This document shows, in pieces, positions 21,605 through 33,941 of a stretch of DNA of 64,000 nucleotides. The stretch is from Limanda limanda. Lineage: Eukaryota > Chordata > Actinopteri > Pleuronectiformes > Pleuronectidae. The notes beneath the pieces are model-generated. The model worked only from the letters and a program-made list of their open reading frames with translations, had not been told where the DNA came from and searched no databases. Positions within the stretch are counted from its first letter, which is position 1. Each line of letters starts with the position of its first letter. The translations under genes and the position numbers were made by a program. The stretch spans positions 186,001 through 250,000 of the forward strand of contig NW_026870468.1 in the NCBI RefSeq assembly GCF_963576545.1, given 5' to 3'.

Positions 21605-24600
21605 TTGAAAAGTGGTTGCATCTGGACTAATTTGGGTCCTGCGGATCGATTGGTACCATCCCCGAGCTTGTACGACCTTCGGAAGAGGTCGACCGACGAA
21701 ATTCCCCCAAATCTGAGGAGATATTCTTGAATAACTTTTTTTGTGAAGGTCGGAGAGACTTGCAAGTAGGCTCTACCCCCACTAAATGGGGTAGCGCGCA
21801 TCGATCGGTACCATCCTTGAGCTTCTCCGACTTTCGGAAGGGTTAGGGTTAGGGTTAGGGATGAAAGCACATAGGAGAAAGAGATATTCTTGAATAACTT
21901 TTTTTGTGAAGGTCGGAGAGACTTGGAAAGTGGTTGCATCTGGACTAATTTGGGTCCTGCGGATCGATTGGTACCATCCCCGAGCTTGTACGACCTTCGG
22001 AAGAGGTCGACCGACGAAATTCCCCCAAATCTGAGGAGATATTCTTGAATAACTTTTTTTGTGAAGGTCGGAGAGACTTGCAAGTAGGCTCTACCCCCAC
22101 TAAATGGGGTTGCGCACATCGATCAGTACCATCCTTGAGCTTCTCCGACTTTCGGAAGGGTTAGGGTTAGGGTTAGGGATGAAAGCACATAGGAGAAAGA
22201 GATATTCTTGAATAACTTTTTTTGTGAAGGTCGGAGAGACTTGCAAGTAGGCTCTACCCCCACTAAATGGGGTAACGCGCATCGATCAGTACCATCCTTG
22301 AGCTTCTCCGACTTTCGGAAGGGTTAGGGTTAGGGATGAAAGCACATAGGAGAAAGAGATATTCTTGAATAACTTTTTTTGTGAAGGTCGGAGAGACTTG
22401 CAAGTAGGCTCTACCCCCACTAAATGGGGTAGCGCGCATCGATCGGTACCATCGTTGAGCTTCTCCGACTTTCGGAAGGGTTAGGGTTAGGGTTAGGGAT
22501 GAAAGCACATAGGAGAAAGAGATATTCTTGAATAACTTTTTTTGTGAAGGTCGGAGAGACTTGCAAGTAGGCTCTACCCCCACTAAATGGGGTAGCGCGC
22601 ATCGATCGGTACCATCCTTGAGCTTCTCCGACTTTCGGAAGGGTTAGGGTTAGGGTTAGGGATGAAAGCACATAGGAGAAAGAGATATTCTTGAATAACT
22701 TTTTTTGTGAAGGTCGGAGAGACTTGAAAAGTGGTTGCATCTGGACTAATTTGGGTCCTGCGGATCGATTGGTACCATCCCCGAGCTTGTACGACCTTCG
22801 GAAGAGGTCGACCGACGAAATTCCCCCAAATCTGAGGAGATATTCTTGAATAACTTTTTTTGTGAAGGTCGGAGAGACTTGCAAGTAGGCTCTACCCCCA
22901 CTAAATGGGGTTGCGCGCATCGATCAGTACCATCCTTGAGCTTCTCCGACTTTCGGAAGGGTTAGGGTTAGGGTTAGGGATGAAAGCACATAGGAGAAAG
23001 AGATATTCTTGAATAACTTTTTTTGTGAAGGTCGGAGAGACTTGCAAGTAGGCTCTACCCCCACTAAATGGGGTAGCGCGCATCGATCGGTACCATCCTT
23101 GAGCTTCTCCGACTTTCGGAAGGGTTAGGGTTAGGGTTAGGGATGAAAGCACATAGGAGAAAGAGATATTCTTGAATAACTTTTTTTGTGAAGGTTGGAG
23201 AGACTTGCAAGTAGGCTCTACCCCCACTAAATGGGGTAGCGCGCATCGATCGGTACCATCCTTGAGCTTCTCCGACTTTCGGAAGGGTTAGGGTTAGGGT
23301 TAGGGATGAAAGCACATAGGAGAAAGAGATATTCTTGAATAACTTTTTTTGTGAAGGTCGGAGAGACTTGCAAGTAGGCTCTACCCCCACTAAATGGGGT
23401 AGCGCGCATCGATCGGTACCATCCTTGAGCTTCTCCGACTTTCGGAAGGGTTAGGGTTAGGGTTAGGGATGAAAGCACATAGGAGAAAGAGATATTCTTG
23501 AATAACTTTTTTTGTGAAGGTCGGAGAGACTTGCAAGTAGGCTTTACCCCCACTAAATGGGGTAGCGCGCATCGATCGGTACCATCCTTGAGCTTCTCCG
23601 ACTTTCGGAAGGGTTAGGGTTAGGGTTAGGGATGAAAGCACATAGGAGAAAGAGATATTCTTGAATAACTTTTTTTGTGAAGGTCGGAGAGACTTGAAAA
23701 GTGGTTGCATCTGGACTAATTTGGGTCCTGCGGATCGATTGGTACCATCCCCGAGCTTGTACGACCTTCGGAAGAGGTCGACCGACGAAATTCCCCCAAA
23801 TCTGAGGAGATATTCTTGAATAACTTTTTTTGTGAAGGTCGGAGAGACTTGCAAGTAGGCTTTACCCCCACTAAATGGGGTTGCGCGCATCGATCGGTAC
23901 CATCCCCGAGCTTCTCCGACTTTCGGAAGGGTTAGGGTTAGGGTTAGGGATGAAAGCACATAGGAGAAAGAGATATTCTTGAATAACTTTTTTTGTGAAG
24001 GTCGGAGAGACTTGCAAGTAGGCTTTACCCCCACTAAATGGGGTAGCGCGCATCGATCGGTACCATCCTTGAGCTTCTCCGACTTTCGGAAGGGTTAGGG
24101 TTAGGGTTAGGGATGAAAGCACATAGGAGAAAGAGATATTCTTGAATAACTTTTTTTGTGAAGGTCGGAGAGACTTGGAAAGTGGTTGCATCTGGACTAA
24201 TTTGGGTCCTGCGGATCGATTGGTACCATCCCCGAGCTTGTACGACCTTCGGAAGAGGTCGACCGACGAAATTCCCCCAAATCTGAGGAGATATTCTTGA
24301 ATAACTTTTTTTGTGAAGGTCGGAGAGACTTGCAAGTAGGCTCTACCCCCACTAAATGGGGTAGCGCGCATCGATCGGTACCATCCTTGAGCTTCTCCGA
24401 CTTTCGGAAGGGTTAGGGTTAGGGTTAGGGATGAAAGCACATAGGAGAAAGAGATATTCTTGAATAACTTTTTTTGTGAAGGTCGGAGAGACTTGCAAGT
24501 AGGCTCTACCCCCACTAAATGGGGTAGCGCGCATCGATCGGTACCATCCTTGAGCTTCTCCGACTTTCGGAAGGGTTAGGGTTAGGGTTAGGGATGAAAG

Positions 24601-25780
24601 CACATAGGAGAAAGAGATATTCTTGAATAACTTTTTTTGTGAAGGTCGGAGAGACTTGGAAAGTGGTTGCATCTGGACTAATTTGGGTCCTGCAGATCGA
24701 TTGGTACCATCCCCGAGCTTGTACGACCTTCGGAAGAGGTCGACCGACGAAATTCCCCCAAATCTGAGGAGATATTCTTGAATAACTTTTTTTGTGAAGG
24801 TCGGAGAGACTTGCAAGTAGGCTCTACCCCCACTAAATGGGGTTGCGCGCATCGATCAGTACCATCCTTGAGCTTCTCCGACTTTCGGAAGGGTTAGGGT
24901 TAGGGTTAGGGATGAAAGCACATAGGAGAAAGAGATATTCTTGAATAACTTTTTTTGTGAAGGTCGGAGAGACTTGGAAAGTGGTTGCATCTGGACTAAT
25001 TTGGGTCCTGCGGATCGATTGGTACCATCCCCGAGCTTGTACGACCTTCGGAAGAGGTCGACCGACGAAATTCCCCCAAATCTGAGGAGATATTCTTGAA
25101 TAACTTTTTTTGTGAAGGTCGGAGAGACTTGCAAGTAGGCTCTACCCCCACTAAATGGGGTTGCGCGCATTGATCAGTACCATCCTTGAGCTTCTCCGAC
25201 TTTCGGAAGGGTTAGGGTTAGGGTTAGGGATGAAAGCACATAGGAGAAAGAGATATTCTTGAATAACTTTTTTTGTGAAGGTCGGAGAGACTTGCAAGTA
25301 GGCTCTACCCCCACTAAATGGGGTAGCGCGCATCGATCGGTACCATCCTTGAGCTTCTCCGACTTTCGGAAGGGTTAGGGTTAGGGTTAGGGATGAAAGC
25401 ACATAGGAGAAAGAGATATTCTTGAATAACTTTTTTTGTGAAGGTCGGAGAGACTTGCAAGTAGGCTCTACCCCCACTAAATGGGGTAGCGCGCATCGAT
25501 CGGTACCATCCTTGAGCTTCTCCGACTTTCGGAAGGGTTAGGGTTAGGGTTAGGGATGAAAGCACATAGGAGAAAGAGATATTCTTGAATAACTTTTTTT
25601 GTGAAGGTCGGAGAGACTTGCAAGTAGGCTCTACCCCCACTAAATGGGGTAGCGCGCATCGATCGGTACCATCATTGAGCTTCTCCGACTTTCGGAAGGG
25701 TTAGGGTTAGGGTTAGGGATGAAAGCACATAGGAGAAAGAGATATTCTTGAATAACTTTTTTTGTGAAGGTCGGAGAGAC
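21605..25780 (+). repeat. HOR segment, 4,176 bp (A-runs 1,4,5,2,2,1,4)
   Basis: Begins with a TTGAAAAG B and ends with the CATCATTGAG A at 25618. The short A is at 22241 (GTAACGCGC, CAGTACC). The five-A run at 22879-23693 contains GTTGGAGAG (23042), relating it to the 970-bp copies at 18.4-20.3 kb and 45.0 kb. A 23849 has the CCCCGAGC patch and A 22398 has CATCGTTGAG. Confidence 0.84.
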
Positions 25781-28700
25781 TTGAAAAGTGGTTGCATCTG
25801 GACTAATTTGGGTCCTGCGGATCGATTGGTACCATCCCCGAGCTTGTACGACCTTCGGAAGAGGTCGACCGACGAAATTCCCCCAAATCTGAGGAGATAT
25901 TCTTGAATAACTTTTTTTGTGAAGGTCGGAGAGACTTGCAAGTAGGCTCTACCCCCACTAAATGGGGTAGCGCGCATCGATCGGTACCATCCTTGAGCTT
26001 CTCCGACTTTCGGAAGGGTTAGGGTTAGGGTTAGGGATGAAAGCACATAGGAGAAAGAGATATTCTTGAATAACTTTTTTTGTGAAGGTCGGAGAGACTT
26101 GGAAAGTGGTTGCATCTGGACTAATTTGGGTCCTGCGGATCGATTGGTACCATCCCCGAGCTTGTACGACCTTCGGAAGAGGTCGACCGACGAAATTCCC
26201 CCAAATCTGAGGAGATATTCTTGAATAACTTTTTTTGTGAAGGTCGGAGAGACTTGCAAGTAGGCTCTACCCCCACTAAATGGGGTTGCGCGCATCGATC
26301 AGTACCATCCTTGAGCTTCTCCGACTTTCGGAAGGGTTAGGGTTAGGGTTAGGGATGAAAGCACATAGGAGAAAGAGATATTCTTGAATAACTTTTTTTG
26401 TGAAGGTCGGAGAGACTTGCAAGTAGGCTCTACCCCCACTAAATGGGGTAGCGCGCATCGATCAGTACCATCCTTGAGCTTCTCCGACTTTCGGAAGGGT
26501 TAGGGTTAGGGATGAAAGCACATAGGAGAAAGAGATATTCTTGAATAACTTTTTTTGTGAAGGTCGGAGAGACTTGCAAGTAGGCTCTACCCCCACTAAA
26601 TGGGGTAGCGCGCATCGATCGGTACCATCCTTGAGCTTCTCCGACTTTCGGAAGGGTTAGGGTTAGGGTTAGGGATGAAAGCACATAGGAGAAAGAGATA
26701 TTCTTGAATAACTTTTTTTGTGAAGGTCGGAGAGACTTGCAAGTAGGCTCTACCCCCACTAAATGGGGTAGCGCGCATCGATCGGTACCATCCTTGAGCT
26801 TCTCCGACTTTCGGAAGGGTTAGGGTTAGGGTTAGGGATGAAAGCACATAGGAGAAAGAGATATTCTTGAATAACTTTTTTTGTGAAGGTCGGAGAGACT
26901 TGGAAAGTGGTTGCATCTGGACTAATTTGGGTCCTGCAGATCGATTGGTACCATCCCCGAGCTTGTACGACCTTCGAAAGAGGTCGACCGACGAAATTCC
27001 CCCAAATCTGAGGAGATATTCTTGAATAACTTTTTTTGTGAAGGTCGGAGAGACTTGCAAGTAGGCTCTACCCCCACTAAATGGGGTAGCGCGCATCGAT
27101 TGGTACCATCCTTGAGCTTCTCCGACTTTCGGAAGGGTTAGGGTTAGGGATGAAAGCACATAGGAGAAAGAGATATTCTTGAATAACTTTTTTTGTGAAG
27201 GTCGGAGAGACTTGGAAAGTGGTTGCATCTGGACTAATTTGGGTCCTGCGGATCGATTGGTACCATCCCCGAGCTTGTACGACCTTCGGAAGAGGTCGAC
27301 CGACGAAATTCCCCCAAATCTGAGGAGATATTCTTGAATAACTTTTTTTGTGAAGGTCGGAGAGACTTGCAAGTAGGCTCTACCCCCACTAAATGGGGTT
27401 GCGCGCATCGATCGGTACCATCTTTGAGCTTCTCCGACTTTCGGAAGGGTTAGGGTTAGGGTTAGGGATGAAAGCACATAGGAGAAAGAGATATTCTTGA
27501 ATAACTTTTTTTGTGAAGGTCGGAGAGACTTGCAAGTAGGCTTTACCCTCACTAAATGGGGTAGCGCGCATCGATCGGTACCATCCTTGAGCTTCTCCGA
27601 CTTTCGGAAGGGTTAGGGTTAGGGTTAGGGATGAAAGCACATAGGAGAAAGAGATATTCTTGAATAACTTTTTTTGTGAAGGTCGGAGAGACTTGGAAAG
27701 TGGTTGCATCTGGACTAATTTGGGTCCTGCAGATCGATTGGTACCATCCCCGAGCTTGTACGACCTTCGGAAGAGGTCGACCGACGAAATTCCCCCAAAT
27801 CTGAGGAGATATTCTTGAATAACTTTTTTTGTGAAGGTCGGAGAGACTTGCAAGTAGGCTCTACCCCCACTAAATGGGGTTGCGCGCATCGATCGGTACC
27901 ATCCTTGAGCTTCTCCGACTTTCGGAAGGGTTAGGGTTAGGGTTAGGGATGAAAGCACATAGGAGAAAGAGATATTCTTGAATAACTTTTTTTGTGAAGG
28001 TCGGAGAGACTTGCAAGTAGGCTCTACCCCCACTAAATGGGGTAGCGCGCATCGATCGGTACCATCCTTGAGCTTCTCCGACTTTCGGAAGGGTTAGGGT
28101 TAGGGTTAGGGATGAAAGCACATAGGAGAAAGAGATATTCTTGAATAACTTTTTTTGTGAAGGTCGGAGAGACTTGGAAAGTGGTTGCATCTGGACTAAT
28201 TTGGGTCCTGCGGATCGATTGGTACCATCCCCGAGCTTGTACGACCTTCGGAAGAGGTCGACCGACGAAATTCCCCCAAATCTGAGGAGATATTCTTGAA
28301 TAACTTTTTTTGTGAAGGTCGGAGAGACTTGCAAGTAGGCTCTAACCCCACTAAATGGGGTTGCGCGCATCGATCAGTACCATCCTTGAGCTTCTCCGAC
28401 TTTCGGAAGGGTTAGGGTTAGGGTTAGGGATGAAAGCACATAGGAGAAAGAGATATTCTTGAATAACTTTTTTTGTGAAGGTCGGAGAGACTTGGAAAGT
28501 GGTTGCATCTGGACTAATTTGGGTCCTGCGGATCGATTGGTACCATCCCCGAGCTTGTACGACCTTCGGAAGAGGTCGACCGACGAAATTCCCCCAAATC
28601 TGAGGAGATATTCTTGAATAACTTTTTTTGTGAAGGTCGGAGAGACTTGCAAGTAGGCTCTACCCCCACTAAATGGGGTTGCGCGCATTGATCAGTACCA

Positions 28701-30423
28701 TCCTTGAGCTTCTCCGACTTTCGGAAGGGTTAGGGTTAGGGTTAGGGATGAAAGCACATAGGAGAAAGAGATATTCTTGAATAACTTTTTTTGTGAAGGT
28801 CGGAGAGACTTGCAAGTAGGCTCTACCCCCACTAAATGGGGTAGCGCACATCGATCGGTACCATCCTTGAGCTTCTCCGACTTTCGGAAGGGTTAGGGTT
28901 AGGGTTAGGGATGAAAGCACATAGGAGAAAGAGATATTCTTGAATAACTTTTTTTGTGAAGGTCGGAGAGACTTGCAAGTAGGCTCTACCCCCACTAAAT
29001 GGGGTAGCGCGCATCGATCGGTACCATCCTTGAGCTTCTCCGACTTTCGGAAGGGTTAGGGTTAGGGTTAGGGATGAAAGCACATAGGAGAAAGAGATAT
29101 TCTTGAATAACTTTTTTTGTGAAGGTCGGAGAGACTTGCAAGTAGGCTCTACCCCCACTAAATGGGGTAGCGCGCATCGATCGGTACCATCCTTGAGCTT
29201 CTCCGACTTTCGGAAGGGTTAGGGTTAGGGTTAGGGATGAAAGCACATAGGAGAAAGAGATATTCTTGAATAACTTTTTTTGTGAAGGTCGGAGAGACTT
29301 GGAAAGTGGTTGCATCTGGACTAATTTGGGTCCTGCAGATCGATTGGTACCATCCCCGAGCTTGTACGACCTTCGGAAGAGGTCGACCGACGAAATTCCC
29401 CCAAATCTGAGGAGATATTCTTGAATAACTTTTTTTGTGAAGGTCGGAGAGACTTGCAAGTAGGCTCTACCCCCACTAAATGGGGTTGCGCGCATCGATC
29501 AGTACCATCCTTGAGCTTCTCCGACTTTCGGAAGGGTTAGGGTTAGGGTTAGGGATGAAAGCACATAGGAGAAAGAGATATTCTTGAATAACTTTTTTTG
29601 TGAAGGTCGGAGAGACTTGGAAAGTGGTTGCATCTGGACTAATTTGGGTCCTGCGGATCGATTGGTACCATCCCCGAGCTTGTACGACCTTCGGAAGAGG
29701 TCGACCGACGAAATTCCCCCAAATCTGAGGAGATATTCTTGAATAACTTTTTTTGTGAAGGTCGGAGAGACTTGCAAGTAGGCTCTACCCCCACTAAATG
29801 GGGTTGCGCGCATTGATCAGTACCATCCTTGAGCTTCTCCGACTTTCGGAAGGGTTAGGGTTAGGGTTAGGGATGAAAGCACATAGGAGAAAGAGATATT
29901 CTTGAATAACTTTTTTTGTGAAGGTCGGAGAGACTTGCAAGTAGGCTCTACCCCCACTAAATGGGGTAGCGCGCATCGATCGGTACCATCCTTGAGCTTC
30001 TCCGACTTTCGGAAGGGTTAGGGTTAGGGTTAGGGATGAAAGCACATAGGAGAAAGAGATATTCTTGAATAACTTTTTTTGTGAAGGTCGGAGAGACTTG
30101 CAAGTAGGCTCTACCCCCACTAAATGGGGTAGCGCGCATCGATCGGTACCATCCTTGAGCTTCTCCGACTTTCGGAAGGGTTAGGGTTAGGGTTAGGGAT
30201 GAAAGCACATAGGAGAAAGAGATATTCTTGAATAACTTTTTTTGTGAAGGTCGGAGAGACTTGCAAGTAGGCTCTACCCCCACTAAATGGGGTAGCGCGC
30301 ATCGATCGGTACCATCATTGAGCTTCTCCGACTTTCGGAAGGGTTAGGGTTAGGGTTAGGGATGAAAGCACATAGGAGAAAGAGATATTCTTGAATAACT
30401 TTTTTTGTGAAGGTCGGAGAGAC
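25781..30423 (+). repeat. HOR segment, 4,643 bp (A-runs 1,4,1,2,2,1,4,1,4)
   Basis: Two short A units, 26417 and 27055. The second sits alone between B 26900 (CTTCGAAAG, CTGCAGATC) and B 27212. Variants CATCTTTGAG (A 27367) and CTCTAACCCC (A 28329) recur exactly 4,643 bp downstream, so about 25618-29298 is tandemly repeated at 30261-33941. A 27530 has TTTACCCTCAC, not seen in the downstream copy. Confidence 0.86.
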
Positions 30424-33400
30424 TTGAAAAGTGGTTGCATCTGGACTAATTTGGGTCCTGCGGATCGATTGGTACCATCCCCGAGCTTGTACGACCTTCG
30501 GAAGAGGTCGACCGACGAAATTCCCCCAAATCTGAGGAGATATTCTTGAATAACTTTTTTTGTGAAGGTCGGAGAGACTTGCAAGTAGGCTCTACCCCCA
30601 CTAAATGGGGTAGCGCGCATCGATCGGTACCATCCTTGAGCTTCTCCGACTTTCGGAAGGGTTAGGGTTAGGGTTAGGGATGAAAGCACATAGGAGAAAG
30701 AGATATTCTTGAATAACTTTTTTTGTGAAGGTCGGAGAGACTTGGAAAGTGGTTGCATCTGGACTAATTTGGGTCCTGCGGATCGATTGGTACCATCCCC
30801 GAGCTTGTACGACCTTCGGAAGAGGTCGACCGACGAAATTCCCCCAAATCTGAGGAGATATTCTTGAATAACTTTTTTTGTGAAGGTCGGAGAGACTTGC
30901 AAGTAGGCTCTACCCCCACTAAATGGGGTTGCGCGCATCGATCAGTACCATCCTTGAGCTTCTCCGACTTTCGGAAGGGTTAGGGTTAGGGTTAGGGATG
31001 AAAGCACATAGGAGAAAGAGATATTCTTGAATAACTTTTTTTGTGAAGGTCGGAGAGACTTGCAAGTAGGCTCTACCCCCACTAAATGGGGTAGCGCGCA
31101 TCGATCAGTACCATCCTTGAGCTTCTCCGACTTTCGGAAGGGTTAGGGTTAGGGATGAAAGCACATAGGAGAAAGAGATATTCTTGAATAACTTTTTTTG
31201 TGAAGGTCGGAGAGACTTGCAAGTAGGCTCTACCCCCACTAAATGGGGTAGCGCGCATCGATCGGTACCATCCTTGAGCTTCTCCGACTTTCGGAAGGGT
31301 TAGGGTTAGGGTTAGGGATGAAAGCACATAGGAGAAAGAGATATTCTTGAATAACTTTTTTTGTGAAGGTCGGAGAGACTTGCAAGTAGGCTCTACCCCC
31401 ACTAAATGGGGTAGCGCGCATCGATCGGTACCATCCTTGAGCTTCTCCGACTTTCGGAAGGGTTAGGGTTAGGGTTAGGGATGAAAGCACATAGGAGAAA
31501 GAGATATTCTTGAATAACTTTTTTTGTGAAGGTCGGAGAGACTTGGAAAGTGGTTGCATCTGGACTAATTTGGGTCCTGCAGATCGATTGGTACCATCCC
31601 CGAGCTTGTACGACCTTCGAAAGAGGTCGACCGACGAAATTCCCCCAAATCTGAGGAGATATTCTTGAATAACTTTTTTTGTGAAGGTCGGAGAGACTTG
31701 CAAGTAGGCTCTACCCCCACTAAATGGGGTAGCGCGCATCGATCGGTACCATCCTTGAGCTTCTCCGACTTTCGGAAGGGTTAGGGTTAGGGATGAAAGC
31801 ACATAGGAGAAAGAGATATTCTTGAATAACTTTTTTTGTGAAGGTCGGAGAGACTTGGAAAGTGGTTGCATCTGGACTAATTTGGGTCCTGCGGATCGAT
31901 TGGTACCATCCCCGAGCTTGTACGACCTTCGGAAGAGGTCGACCGACGAAATTCCCCCAAATCTGAGGAGATATTCTTGAATAACTTTTTTTGTGAAGGT
32001 CGGAGAGACTTGCAAGTAGGCTCTACCCCCACTAAATGGGGTTGCGCGCATCGATCGGTACCATCTTTGAGCTTCTCCGACTTTCGGAAGGGTTAGGGTT
32101 AGGGTTAGGGATGAAAGCACATAGGAGAAAGAGATATTCTTGAATAACTTTTTTTGTGAAGGTCGGAGAGACTTGCAAGTAGGCTTTACCCCCACTAAAT
32201 GGGGTAGCGCGCATCGATCGGTACCATCCTTGAGCTTCTCCGACTTTCGGAAGGGTTAGGGTTAGGGTTAGGGATGAAAGCACATAGGAGAAAGAGATAT
32301 TCTTGAATAACTTTTTTTGTGAAGGTCGGAGAGACTTGGAAAGTGGTTGCATCTGGACTAATTTGGGTCCTGCAGATCGATTGGTACCATCCCCGAGCTT
32401 GTACGACCTTCGGAAGAGGTCGACCGACGAAATTCCCCCAAATCTGAGGAGATATTCTTGAATAACTTTTTTTGTGAAGGTCGGAGAGACTTGCAAGTAG
32501 GCTCTACCCCCACTAAATGGGGTTGCGCGCATCGATCGGTACCATCCTTGAGCTTCTCCGACTTTCGGAAGGGTTAGGGTTAGGGTTAGGGATGAAAGCA
32601 CATAGGAGAAAGAGATATTCTTGAATAACTTTTTTTGTGAAGGTCGGAGAGACTTGCAAGTAGGCTCTACCCCCACTAAATGGGGTAGCGCGCATCGATC
32701 GGTACCATCCTTGAGCTTCTCCGACTTTCGGAAGGGTTAGGGTTAGGGTTAGGGATGAAAGCACATAGGAGAAAGAGATATTCTTGAATAACTTTTTTTG
32801 TGAAGGTCGGAGAGACTTGGAAAGTGGTTGCATCTGGACTAATTTGGGTCCTGCGGATCGATTGGTACCATCCCCGAGCTTGTACGACCTTCGGAAGAGG
32901 TCGACCGACGAAATTCCCCCAAATCTGAGGAGATATTCTTGAATAACTTTTTTTGTGAAGGTCGGAGAGACTTGCAAGTAGGCTCTAACCCCACTAAATG
33001 GGGTTGCGCGCATCGATCAGTACCATCCTTGAGCTTCTCCGACTTTCGGAAGGGTTAGGGTTAGGGTTAGGGATGAAAGCACATAGGAGAAAGAGATATT
33101 CTTGAATAACTTTTTTTGTGAAGGTCGGAGAGACTTGGAAAGTGGTTGCATCTGGACTAATTTGGGTCCTGCGGATCGATTGGTACCATCCCCGAGCTTG
33201 TACGACCTTCGGAAGAGGTCGACCGACGAAATTCCCCCAAATCTGAGGAGATATTCTTGAATAACTTTTTTTGTGAAGGTCGGAGAGACTTGCAAGTAGG
33301 CTCTACCCCCACTAAATGGGGTTGCGCGCATTGATCAGTACCATCCTTGAGCTTCTCCGACTTTCGGAAGGGTTAGGGTTAGGGTTAGGGATGAAAGCAC

Positions 33401-33941
33401 ATAGGAGAAAGAGATATTCTTGAATAACTTTTTTTGTGAAGGTCGGAGAGACTTGCAAGTAGGCTCTACCCCCACTAAATGGGGTAGCGCGCATCGATCG
33501 GTACCATCCTTGAGCTTCTCCGACTTTCGGAAGGGTTAGGGTTAGGGTTAGGGATGAAAGCACATAGGAGAAAGAGATATTCTTGAATAACTTTTTTTGT
33601 GAAGGTCGGAGAGACTTGCAAGTAGGCTCTACCCCCACTAAATGGGGTAGCGCGCATCGATCGGTACCATCCTTGAGCTTCTCCGACTTTCGGAAGGGTT
33701 AGGGTTAGGGTTAGGGATGAAAGCACATAGGAGAAAGAGATATTCTTGAATAACTTTTTTTGTGAAGGTCGGAGAGACTTGCAAGTAGGCTCTACCCCCA
33801 CTAAATGGGGTAGCGCGCATCGATCGGTACCATCATTGAGCTTCTCCGACTTTCGGAAGGGTTAGGGTTAGGGTTAGGGATGAAAGCACATAGGAGAAAG
33901 AGATATTCTTGAATAACTTTTTTTGTGAAGGTCGGAGAGAC
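30424..33941 (+). repeat. HOR segment, 3,518 bp (A-runs 1,4,1,2,2,1,4)
   Basis: Downstream member of the 4,643-bp tandem repeat, missing the extra B A B AAAA of the upstream member. Short A units at 31060 and 31698. It carries CATCTTTGAG in A 32010 and CTCTAACCCC in A 32972, as upstream. It ends with the CATCATTGAG A at 33779. Confidence 0.86.
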
